Below the pieces are notes generated by a model. It was not told the origin of the DNA and searched no databases. It saw only the letters and a list, made by a program, of their open reading frames with translations. Below are positions 34,499 to 45,119 of a stretch of 64,000 bases of DNA, piece by piece. Position 1 is the first letter of the stretch; each line of letters starts with the position of its first letter. The position numbers were made by a program, and so were the translations under genes. The stretch comes from Endocalyx cinctus (taxonomy: Eukaryota; Ascomycota; Sordariomycetes; Amphisphaeriales; Apiosporaceae), in NCBI GenBank assembly GCA_001600455.1, contig BCKC01000004.1:3584915-3648914 (forward strand), written 5' to 3'.

Positions 34499-36377
34499 AT
34501 GGTGAGTATACGAGACATAATTGTTTATTAATTTACTAGCTTCTAACATGTCACAGAAAATAAAAGCACTTAGCCGTTCGGTCGGCGCATACCAACCAGC
34601 TGGATCCAATGTTCCCAAGGCCCCTCGCAATGTCGATCCCGCTATCCATCCTTTCGCGAAAGCAAGAGAATATAGTAGAGCTCTGAATGCCGTAAAGCTC
34701 GAGCGCATGTTTGCACAGCCGTGTAAGTCGAAACAAAATTCTTGGTAGGATATACGATTCAGTTACTAATAACCGTCTCTTTTCATTCTAGTCATTGCTC
34801 AGCTCGGTCGTGGTCATGTAAGATCAATCAACGAATATTTCCGCTATTATGTAACTAATGATTTCAGGTTGATGGAGTATATTGTATGGCTTTGGATCCC
34901 AACTCCTTGGACAGATGTGCTTCCGGTTCCGGTGACGGAGTGGTCAAAGGTAAAGCCTCGTCTGCCGTTATAGTATACTCATGGGTTCACAAAGTACTAA
35001 CCATAACTAGTCTGGGGATTAACTGATCGAGACGAAGTTTGGAATACGACAGCCCACGAGAATATCGTCAAGGCGGTTACTTGGACGAAAGATCAAAAAC
35101 TCCTTACGTGTGCCAGCGACCGAACGATCAAAATTTTCGACCCTTATAACAGCAACGCCGGTGCTGCCCCTCTCCATTCGTGGCTCGGCCCCGGGGCTTT
35201 TCAGAGCTTAAGCATGCATCGCTCAAGGAATGCCTTCGCGGCGGCGTCCGACTGCATATCCATATACGATCTCGGCGAGCGTTATACAGCGGCACCGGAA
35301 GTCCTACGGTGGCCCGCATCTGGAGAGACGATCACATCCGTTGCCTTCAACCAAAGCGAAACCTCGATATTAGCATCATCCGGTACTGATAGGTCTTTAA
35401 TTCTTTATGATCTCCGGACAAATTCGCCGTTATCACGCACATATTTGCATTTATCCTGCAACAAAATAAGCTGGGATCCTTCGGCACCGATGAACTTTGC
35501 CACCGCCAGTGAAGATTCCAGTAGGTTTACGCGAATCTTTCTAAACATGTCTGGCCTTTTCTAACGAGATCTTAGATGTCTACATATTCGATATGCGAAA
35601 GCTTGACCGAGCTCTCAATATTCTCACTGATCACGTAGCTGCCGTGATGGACGTTGACTTTTCGCCAACAGGAGAGAAACTCGTCACAGCTTCTTATGAC
35701 AGGTAAGTAACGTTGCACTGTTTCTATATATGCGGGACGAGAGCTGATCAATTACAGGACAATACGTCTCTGGGATAGGACAAAGGGTCATTCGTCAGAT
35801 ATTTATCACACAAAACGAATGCAGAGAGTTTTCTGCGCTAGGTGGACTCCTGATGCAAAGTATCTACGTAAGTTTCTCCCTTCCTGGTATTTTCCTCGAA
35901 CACAATATGGTTTCCGGAACACATTCCTTTTAAGAAGCTTTCGCCTGGCCCCTATAGAATGGTTTAAGTGCTAACCCTATGTCATTTTGGCAGTATCGGG
36001 ATCGGATGATGGAAATATCCGACTTTGGCGTGCGGAGGCTTCCAAGAGAGAAGGTATTAAATCAGCCAAGCAACGACAAGCGCTTGAGTATAATGATACT
36101 CTTTCAGAGAAATATGGCCATATGGTAAGTCTTTTGATATACTTATCCCCCCCCCCCCCCCCTAGGAACCTATTACTTACGATCGTTATAGCCCGAGATA
36201 AGACGCATCAAGCGTCATAGGCATATCCCTAAGGTTGTAAGAAAAGCCGGCGAGATTAAGAAGGAAGAATTGAAGGCGCTTAAGAGGCGGCAAGAGAACG
36301 AGCGTAAACATACTAAGAAGCAGTTCGAGAAGAGGAAGGCGGCCCGTGATGAAGTCATTCTGGCAAAGGAAAAGTAA
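34499..36377 (+). CDS. SOF1: Ribosome-biogenesis WD40 protein Sof1 (DCAF13)
   Basis: Sof1 is a nucleolar U3-snoRNP/SSU-processome protein needed for 18S rRNA maturation. The nine exons are 34499-34501, 34557-34722, 34792-34817, 34868-34949, 35011-35520, 35576-35702, 35758-35867, 35994-36124 and 36192-36377. They give 446 residues and all phases close. The first coding exon is just ATG, immediately followed by a GTGAGT donor; exon 2 continues KIKALSRSV, the family N-terminus. The sequence proceeds HPFAKAREYSRALNAVKLERMFAQPFIAQL, then WD repeats (ASGSGDGVVKVWGL, CASDRTIKIFDP, TASYDRTIRLWD, LSGSDDGNIRLW). It ends with the Sof1-specific basic tail YGHMPEIRRIKRHRHIPKVV and a Lys/Arg-rich helix. 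Intron 8 carries a 16-base C run (36147-36162). Confidence 0.96.
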
Positions 36378-37126
36378 TTATTTAGTAGTCTACTGGCATT
36401 ATGTATGGCGTTCACGGCGGCATTCAAAATATTCTAATGGGTAAAAAATCTTGATACCAAAACTATACTACAGCGCAGAGCTTTCAAATAGTGTAAATGC
36501 ACATGTCAACATTCCTTTTTCTTGCTTTCTTTCTCCGAATACTTATTTTGTCTAAATAGTATTCCTCGATAGTATAGTTATTTTGTTATAACTTATTACC
36601 TTCTTCCTATCTTGAAGTCCGTCGTGTACTGCAGGCGTATTTAGTTAGCATTCGAGAATGTTACTTGACTCTGTATCCACCTTGATCACTGTTGTAACTC
36701 GGTAACAGCAGCCGATTGGTGGGTCAGCCGCTATTCTCTTTAGGCCCCTTCAGCCCCTTCTAGCCCCTCTAACTTTACCCCTCGCCCCTTATTCTCTCGC
36801 TATTTGCTAATATGCAGGGTTGAAACTTTCGGGGTTGAAACAAATGGCGTTGTGACTTTACACTATTCTTCCTGAATTGTTTCAAAAAGTGACCGAGCTC
36901 CTATGTGGCTCGACGAAGACAACTATTCCAGTTGATAAAAAAAAATAATCAGATCTTTTTTTTCATCTCATCTTTTTTTTTTCTTATTGTTATCATTCAT
37001 TACTTGGGATCAATTGCTGGTCAGATTCTGTACTTATCGTTCTTATTTGTTATTATTAATTATTTTTTCTTCTTTTTTAATCTGTCCTACTTATCCCTCT
37101 ATCGACCGCCACCCCCGAAATCCGAC
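36378..37126. other. Intergenic spacer
   Basis: This is the Sof1 3' region followed by the SDR promoter. Pyrimidine-rich tracts at about 36957-36982 and 37064-37080 precede the start codon. No other feature. Confidence 0.6.
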
Positions 37127-38310
37127 ATGAACCACCCCCAACCCCCGACCAGAGACGCGTGGTACTCGCCCGTGTCGATCGACCTGATCCTCCGCGTGCT
37201 GAACATCACGATCCTACACCCGTTCGTGGCCTGGATCATACCTCTGTGCTTCCGGGCCGAGCACCAGGCCATGACGACTCCCCCCATGATCGTCAGCATC
37301 TCCTGGGCCACCTTCGTCACCCTCCTGTGGATGGGCAACGTCTGGAGTCACCGGGTCGCTTACGGCTTGCACCGCGAGGTAGACCTCACCGAGGAAGTCA
37401 TCGTCGTCACCGGCGGCGCTAGCGGCCTCGGCTTGCTCGTCGCCGAGGTCTACGGCATGCGCGGCGCTACCGTCGCGGTCCTCGATACGGCTGAACTGGG
37501 AGCTACCGACGCTCGTGGAATCACGTACTACAAGTGCGATGTGACGGATAAGGCGCAAATCGCTAAAGTGGCTGCTGAAATTGAACGCGACGTATGTTAC
37601 ACCCACCTATCCCTCTTACTATATTTAGATCTTGTTTTCATGGTGTTTTGATCCTCGACTAACATAACGTCATTTTGTTCTTATAGTTGGGAACGCCCAC
37701 CGTCCTGATTAACAACGCCGCGGTCGTTGTCGGCAAGAAATTGTTGGACATGAAGCTGGACGAAGTCGACAAGAGCCTTACCACGAACTTGCTCTCGCAC
37801 TTCTACACGATCAAGACTTTCCTACCGGGTATGCTGCGGAACGAGTGCGGTGGTACGATCGTGACCGTCTCCAGCGTGATCGGACACCTGGGCGCGGCGC
37901 AGCTGAGCGACTACGCGGCGGCCAAGGCGGGCGTCACCGCCTTGCACAAGTCCCTCGCGGCCGAGCTAAAGGAGTACCCCGAGATCAAGACGATCCTCGT
38001 GACCCCCGGCCAGCTCAGCACGCCGCTGTTCTACGGCGTGCAGACGCCGAGCCCGTTCTTCGCGCCCGTAGTAGAACCCATAGAGGTGGCCAAGGAGATC
38101 ATCAAGGCTATCGACATGGGCCTGAGCGACCACATCGCCTCGCCCCTGTACGCGAGGTGGGTGGACTGGTACAACGTGCTGCCGGTCGGCCTGCAGAAGA
38201 TCGCGCGATCGATCTCGGGCGTGGATAGGAGCATGCAGTCTTTCGTTGGTCGGGAGGGTAAGGCCGCGGCGCTCAAGGAGAAATCGGAGAAATCTAAGGA
38301 TTTAATATAA
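37127..38310 (+). CDS. Short-chain dehydrogenase/reductase, membrane-linked (RDH10/SDR16C-like)
   Basis: The two exons are 37127-37591 and 37687-38310, phase 0, giving 362 residues. An N-terminal hydrophobic region (about 17-75) probably anchors it in a membrane such as the ER. The classical SDR core follows: VVTGGASGLG (cofactor glycine motif, residues 95-102), the CDVT acidic stretch (137-140), INNAA (163-167), catalytic Ser217/218 in VTVSSVIG and the YAAAK pair (Tyr231, Lys235). After the core are LVTPGQLSTPLF and a C-terminal extension with a Lys/Ser/Glu-rich tail. The anchored SDR layout resembles retinol-dehydrogenase-10-like enzymes acting on lipophilic alcohols or ketones. The substrate is unknown. 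The ATG chosen is the first in frame after a pyrimidine-rich leader. Confidence 0.92.
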
Positions 38311-41300
38311 TGTTTCATTTGTTTTACGTCTTTTCCAAATTTCACCATTCCCCTGCGAAAGTTGGAGAAAAGGGGAATTGCTAAAAATAGGAGGCTCAAA
38401 AATGAAATATCTTCAAAGGCAAAATACGGAACAAGACGCTGGGCGTCCACGTGTTCCTTGACCCAAAACGTAATGTGTACAATATGAGTTGCATTCATGT
38501 ATGATTGTGAGGTGAAGGCGGGCGACGATATCAAAAAAAAAGTATATACAACCGCTGATAATCTACCCAATTAGATATCCTCTTTTAACGATAATAACCA
38601 TATCCAAAAGACAATCATTACCTCCACGGATTTATATGACCTCGTTTAGACTGGAGCAAGTATTTTTGAGCAGCTGTCGTTGCATATTTTGGCTTTATCC
38701 CTGAACTAGATTTGGCAAGTAGTAGTATATATCAGCTCGAATGGGGATATCGGGCCGGCAGAATTACTAACTTTCCCATCCTGGATGACGAGACAAAAGA
38801 CATACAAGAAAAGAGAATAGAGTAAGAAAAGAAGAATAATAAAAAAGGGGGGCAGGGGGAAGAGTAGAAGCAGGTGTGGAAAGTGGGAGTGAAATTGTCA
38901 CCGTTCGTATACTACGTGTGTACCATGATGTCGCTGCTGCTGTCACTTTTGTCCACCCACTCGCTCCTACGGGGAACCAAGCGGTATATGGATATGGACG
39001 CTGCTACTTTGCCATTCATCTACCCGGCGTAGCCGACTGGTCGAAGGGCGCGCGGTGGACTGAGCGTTTAAACTCCTACATAAAATGTAATTTATCTCAA
39101 ACAAAGCAATACGCCAAAAAAGAAAGTAAAGATCAATCGACGGTAGGCGAGATGGGAAGTGAGATGAGATAGATTAACCATTGTTACCTACTTGAATTTT
39201 TTATTTCTTCTTCCTTTGATTCCATGCTACTGATAATTATATACTACATATACATATACATACATACTACACGCACGCCGACCCATTCCCGTCCCACCGG
39301 GGGGATGATTTGTCACAATACGGAATTAATAAATAAAAAAGAATAATACGAAGAACAAAACATCCACAAAATCAAAGTCCGATCATTAAATCAGTCAAAA
39401 AGAAAAATCTTGTTTTTTTTTTCTTTCTTCTTCAAATCTTCTATACTACGGATGCGGGGCACGGATAATGAACACATGGTTTAGAGATTTCTTTTCCCCT
39501 TGGAGAACTGCCGATGAAGTAAGCTGATGATGTTCGGTTATAACGGGAAGAAAGAATCGGTCGTAAACGGTAAAGCAAGCGATTCTGTCGGAGTGAGTGA
39601 GATAGCCCTTCGGTGAGAGAGGAAGAGGGAGGGAGAGAGAAGTGGTCTGGTCTAGTATAACTTAACCCGCAGATGACGACCTATCGAACGATTGATCTAT
39701 CATCTATCACAAATAGTGACTAATATCTCACCATCTCCCAAAAGGATGAACCGAAAGAGATATAATTAAAAAATTTAAAAAATCGGATACTCTACAAAAC
39801 TTGATGATGATATTGTTCTTGATAACGGAACGGAATACGTACTTTCTTATGTCTTGATGCTTCGTGTTTTTTCTTCTCTCTGAAAATCTATCCCTTCCTT
39901 CGTTCCTTTCCGCTCCCCCTCACTTAAAGATAGAGAAGATCTTGCGAGCTTCTATATTAGGTTTACGAGACGAGAGATCAGAAAAGCAGGCTCTTGCTTG
40001 ATATGAACGGTTTTCGTGACCTCTGTATACGGATAGCTATCTATCTATCCATCCTCCCCTCTCTCTCCCTCAACCCGATAACGAGAATAAGGGTAAAAAA
40101 ATAAAGGTTCGGATCCCGCATCCTTTTATTGTTAAGTTACTAAACATATCTGCTCTTTATTTTGTAGTAGTTAGTAAGTACCCACTACACGTTGCAGTGT
40201 ATCAACGACTCTCTCTCTCTGCTTTCGAGTCTTTTTATTTTTTGCCAAGTCGCCAAGAAATCCTCAGAGCAGGCTGGTAAGGTGACCTTACCCACGAATG
40301 GACCGGTATATATGTACGAACGCGTGTACTTGCGAAGGCCTTATCTAAGTATCTTGTATATATTCATCTGTATTTTTGGGTTGAAAGTAAAAAAATAATA
40401 ATGAGTAGATCGTTGGTACTAAATTTAGCGAATGTCTTTTTTTATTTTATTTGTGTGTGTGTTGGGTGTACACTACTGTACCACCGTTTACGACGAGTTT
40501 CTAGTTCGAGACCCCTTCGGAACCCTTCCACGGCAAAGAAGAAATGATAATATATATACGTCAGTATAGATATATATAATAAGTTAATAATACGAGAAAG
40601 AGAAATAGAGATGTAAGAAATCGTCGAGTCTTACAAATGCAGGATGAGATCGTCATTCAAACAAGGGACGGGAACTGAGTTGTATGGCCACCGTTGTACG
40701 GATTACTGTTGAAGCGACAAGCCGGAACTGACCTGCACGTCATGAAGTAAGTATATATGTATGTAGTACATATACTCCGTATATACTAGTAGAGTTGGTG
40801 TTTTTACCGACACCGAGAACCCACGAGTCCAAGGGGTCTGGGGGGTTTATTGAAAAATGATAAAATTAAATAAAAAAAGAGGGACTGACCAGGGAGAAAA
40901 ATGATAGATCCATTATATTGGACCTAAGCTACTATGTATTGAGATACAATAAGACCTAGCAGGCCTGGCTGGTAGGTAAGCCAGGTTTAGCTAGCTACAT
41001 AGTATTATACGCATATGTAGTATATGTAAGAATAGTCCAACTTAACTGTACCATATACATAGTACAAAGGGAAAAAATGCTTGTCGGGCGTGGGGGGAAG
41101 ATCTTGACACCCTCCCATGCTTCCTTGGCCCGCTGGATCTTGGGGACCTAATCCTATCAAGCCCCCGGTAAGTGGTGGGAGTTTCATCTTGCCAGCAAAG
41201 CACTACTTTTGCTTTTTTTCTTTTATTCTTTCTTCACGGTAGTATGTAGTAAGGTATGATGATATGGTCGCGTGTTGAACGTTTATGCTTTATCTCTCTC

Positions 41301-42488
41301 TATATACACCACAAATCAAAGAATGCTACGAAAAGCTGCAGGAGACAGGGTCTTAGGTACACACCGGGGACGCTTTGTCGATCCGGGGGAGAATAATTAT
41401 TGATCGTTATCATGCTTTTCAATTTTTTTTCTTTGAATGGGTGTGCATGTGTGCGAGAGAGAAAATATATGTAGTATATGTGTGATATGTAAGGATTTGT
41501 CTGCCGTGAAACGTCCTCGGTGTCTCTAAAATGCTCGTTTAAAAAAAAAAAATCCCAAACTCGAAAAGAGATGAGATAGGATGAAAAGGAGGATTCGGCC
41601 GAATTACGAATTGGCTTCTTGTAAACGATACCGACTCTTGTTAGTTTTCTTCTGATAGACATACAGCTAAAGTATTACCAGTAAATGGGGATAAGGATCT
41701 TATTTGGGATTAAGAGAGGGGTCTGCTGAAAGTAAAAATCATACACTACGCCGCATGTAGGTCTATACATTGTATACAGAGATAGACTATTCTTTGTAAA
41801 TATTAGTTAGGTAGGCTGTCACCTGTCCATCCCACCCTATTGGGCGGTATTGAGCAGGGGGTCAGCTATACTTCGAGGGTATTTCAAGGGTTGATCAGTA
41901 TTCTTCTTATCTATGGCCAAGTTTCGACCAATGACCTTTCTCCCGCTCTTTTTACAAAGGTCTATCCAACATCATCCAATAGCCCCATTCATGCGGGCTA
42001 CCACCTTGATGAACTTACCTTGACATGATGGCCTTCCTTATGCACCCTTCACTTTTTTTCTTTTCTTGTGCATCATCTTTTACTACGCCGAGCGCGTGGG
42101 GAAAAGGAAAAAAAAAACAAAAAGGAAAGAAGGGGATTTGGAGTCAAATCCTTTTTTCTTCTTCATTAAAGGCAAATTAACAATCTTTTCGAGACGTATT
42201 CTCGTTCATCTTCTCTGCCGTTCTTGCTGCTTGCCCGCATATGAACATCATGTTTCCTAAGAGACCACCAGTTTAATACAGAAAAAGAAAAATAGAGTCC
42301 TCTCAGCCTCGTGACAAACAAACCTCTTAAAACCTAAACACTTGTTTTGACTTTACCTTGCTTTACTTTGCTTTTGCTTCCGACTCCTCTTTCTCTCGTT
42401 ACTTCTCTCCGCGGAGGTCACTAATCTGATCCGATTTGCCTGTTAGGGTGGATGTCGGGAATGGTACCGCTGCCACCCTACGGTAGCC
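38311..42488. other. Gene-free region, 4.2 kb
   Basis: No frame here has a recognisable domain, and I found no RNA gene. It contains CT-rich tracts, TATATA microsatellites (near 40548-40590) and nested inverted repeats at 40931-41003, listed separately. The final kilobase, with CT-rich and A-rich blocks, probably carries the promoter and leader of the pseudokinase gene. Confidence 0.55.
40931..41003. repeat. Nested inverted repeats
   Basis: An inner perfect 7-base stem, CCTGGCT (40964-40970) with AGCCAGG (40979-40985), sits inside an outer 8-base pair, ACTATGTA (40931-40938) with TACATAGT (40996-41003). Short arms of this kind are common in AT-rich DNA, so the significance is low. Confidence 0.5.
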
Positions 42489-44300
42489 ATGTGGTGGGAC
42501 GCATCTCGGATCGAAGCGACTGTCACTCGACAGTTTGTCTGCTCCCATCTCAACTCCGAGGAGATAGCGCGTCTGGATCAACCTCTGGGCTTCGGCGACG
42601 GGCTGACGGACGGCACTTACTGGGAGTGGATTGACGAAAAGGCGAAACGCATCTTCCTCGTCCTCCTGGACCTGGGCCTCCAGGACCGCATATTCGGCGT
42701 CATCGACGACAGCTGGGACGACGACGACCTGCCCTTCGCCGCCGACCAGGTGCAGCGGCTCGCCCTTTCGCCCGTCAAGGATGATAAGCTGAACAAGAAA
42801 TTCTACGCTCGGCAGTTTCATTACTTGCTCAGATTCGTGGGAAATGGCGAACACGTGCTGTATCGAGATGAGGATATTGTCCCTGTTAATGTCGTGGATA
42901 AAAGAGCGGGACTGAATCTCCACGGCGCCGTTGACAGGGTCGAGCTGCCGAATAGACCAGAGGAAATCTTCTCCCGTCGCCGATTTCCTCTCGGGGAGGG
43001 TCCAGGAATGCTTTCGTACGAAAGCCTGCTTCACGAGATCAACGCAACCAAAAACGTGCAGAATGATCATATCGTCTCTTATTATGGATCGTACGAATAC
43101 CAAGGATCCGGCTACGTACTCTTCACCAGACCCAGTGACTATAGTCTGAAGTCGCTCCTCGTTAACATGCCTGCCCCACTAAAATCAGTAGCTAAGAATG
43201 ACCGAAGGTTGATGTTGATGAATTGGATACATTGTCTGGTAGACACCCTCTGTTATCTCCACAGTAGAGGAAGGTGTCACGGCAGCATCAAACCATCCAC
43301 GGTCCTATTCAACAACCATAACCTTGTGTTTTATACCGACATCACCCGTCTCAGTGGTGAAGCATTAACAAGTGCATCAGATAAATCGACATTCGATAAA
43401 GAGTCGTACGATTACGCTGCACCGGAGCAATGGTACCGACCATCCGCCAGTCAAGTGGGTTCGTTCCGAAAGAGCAATATGACATCATCATCATCTACTT
43501 CCTCATCAGATAACGGCGCGTTCGCGATCAGCAGAGGCGTCGCGGACAACGGGCCGGTCGCCTCGGCGCTCCAGACGCCGAACCCCCACCTCAACCCACA
43601 AGCGGCCGACATATTCTCCCTCGGCTGCGTGATCCTCGAACTCCTGACGCTGCAGATGAAGCGGCAGACGCGCGCGTTCGCGACGCACCGGGGCGCCAAG
43701 CACAAGCAGGCCGGCCGCGGCGGCGCCGTGCTGGACTCGTCCTTCCACAAGAACCTCGGCCAGGTCGAGACGTGGATGGCCGGCCTCGCCAAGGACGCCT
43801 CCAAAAAAAGTGATCAGGTCTTTCGCGGGGTCGCGCCGATGCTCCAGGTCGTGGCGAGGATGCTCGCCGTCGCGCCGCAGGAGCGCCCGACCGCGACCGA
43901 GGTCGAGAAGCAGACGTACCGCATCCTCCGGGAGAGCTGCCGGCTCGAGGAGCCGCACTGCGTGCACCAGTACGACGATTGGGAGTTCGGGCTCGTGAGC
44001 CCGCTGAGGTCGAGCTTGCCCAAGTCGTCCCCTCAGGGGCAGGGGCAGGGCGGCGTCGACGGCGGCGGTGAACTACCGGCCGCCCTTTCCTCGTTCAACA
44101 TCGCGACGAGGAGGCGTAGCGGGCTCGGCTCCGTATCTAGGCCGGGATCGAGGATAGGTCACGCGAGGACCAGCAGCATCCCCGATAGGGAGGTGCCCGG
44201 TAGCCCGACGCTGCCGGTCATGCAGAACTCGCCCGGAGGTGCTATGCCGCATATATCGAACGTGCGGTCTTGGCAGACTTCGGTGTACGCTGGGAACTAA
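42489..44300 (+). CDS. Fungal protein-kinase-like protein, probable pseudokinase
   Basis: This is a single exon of 603 residues. A conserved N-terminal module (MWWDASRIEATVTRQFVCSH, then EWIDEKAKRIFLVLLDLG and GVIDDSWDDDDLP) precedes a kinase-like fold (about 160-480). The fold keeps NDHIVSYYGSYEYQGSGYVLFT, a catalytic-loop equivalent HGSIKPSTVLF (His264-Lys268), YDYAAPEQW in the activation-segment position, DIFSLGCVILELLT and a final RPTATEVEK. The catalytic Asp of HRDLKxxN is replaced (HGSIKPST) and the DFG motif is YTDI at about 282-285, so catalysis by the usual mechanism is doubtful. A Ser-rich insertion lies after the APE region. The C-terminus is disordered, with Gly/Gln/Ser-rich sequence and SP/SR sites. 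Ascomycetes commonly carry this protein, whose role I do not know. Confidence 0.85.
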   Translation: MWWDASRIEATVTRQFVCSHLNSEEIARLDQPLGFGDGLTDGTYWEWIDEKAKRIFLVLLDLGLQDRIFGVIDDSWDDDDLPFAADQVQRLALSPVKDDKLNKKFYARQFHYLLRFVGNGEHVLYRDEDIVPVNVVDKRAGLNLHGAVDRVELPNRPEEIFSRRRFPLGEGPGMLSYESLLHEINATKNVQNDHIVSYYGSYEYQGSGYVLFTRPSDYSLKSLLVNMPAPLKSVAKNDRRLMLMNWIHCLVDTLCYLHSRGRCHGSIKPSTVLFNNHNLVFYTDITRLSGEALTSASDKSTFDKESYDYAAPEQWYRPSASQVGSFRKSNMTSSSSTSSSDNGAFAISRGVADNGPVASALQTPNPHLNPQAADIFSLGCVILELLTLQMKRQTRAFATHRGAKHKQAGRGGAVLDSSFHKNLGQVETWMAGLAKDASKKSDQVFRGVAPMLQVVARMLAVAPQERPTATEVEKQTYRILRESCRLEEPHCVHQYDDWEFGLVSPLRSSLPKSSPQGQGQGGVDGGGELPAALSSFNIATRRRSGLGSVSRPGSRIGHARTSSIPDREVPGSPTLPVMQNSPGGAMPHISNVRSWQTSVYAGN

Positions 44301-45119
44301 CTGAATCGAACCTCATATATAAACACATTGCGAGAGGAACATGCGCATGCACGCACACATACACACATATACACACACCCACATACACATACACATATAT
44401 ATACCCTCTTGGTAAAGATAAATAAGGACGGACTTTTTTGAATATTCCATCTCTTTCGGATCTGGGTGTGGTTAACGATGATTCTTTCTTGTTTGGGTAC
44501 TTATCTTTAATCCATTCTTGGGGTGGGAGGGTGGTAATATTGTGTCTATTTGTAATCAATTCAATGGGCGGATTGACTGATTGAGGATCTTTTAAGCAAT
44601 ATATATATAGTGGGCGGTGACATTTGTTTCTAACTTTTCTCTGTATAATCTCCTTCTAATAGATATTCTCAAATTGACGGAAATACCTAGGTTTATTCAA
44701 ACAATAAGGATACTAAGGATTCCCCCTTTATTTTCGAATTTTTGAATTTGGCTACGTGAGAGTAGTGTATGTATGTCTCTAGAAGTAAACAAATAATTCT
44801 AATGGTGTATCTGGTAACTTGATAATTACCTCTGTAACCGCTATTAGGTACTGATTCATAGTTGATGTCACTGTAATTAGCGTAGATGTTAGCGCTTGAG
44901 TTACTGTACTAGATTAAGTAATTAGTGATTATTTTCAACACTATTACTGGTTATTTTGCTAGCTGCATAAAGATATCGAAGTTAATGTTTTAACCATTTT
45001 TACTATTTTTTTTTGTATCTCGTTTACTTCATAATCTACTAGACCAAGCTCAATGACTCAAGAAGTTAATGTTGGATCTCTCACAATGACCAATTCCTGA
45101 AAGGAGAAAAAAAAATTAC
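44301..45119. other. Intergenic spacer with a CA-rich microsatellite
   Basis: A CA/TA-rich microsatellite at 44349-44403 lies just after the pseudokinase stop. The rest is AT-rich and holds the Sen54 promoter. No gene is seen. Confidence 0.6.
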
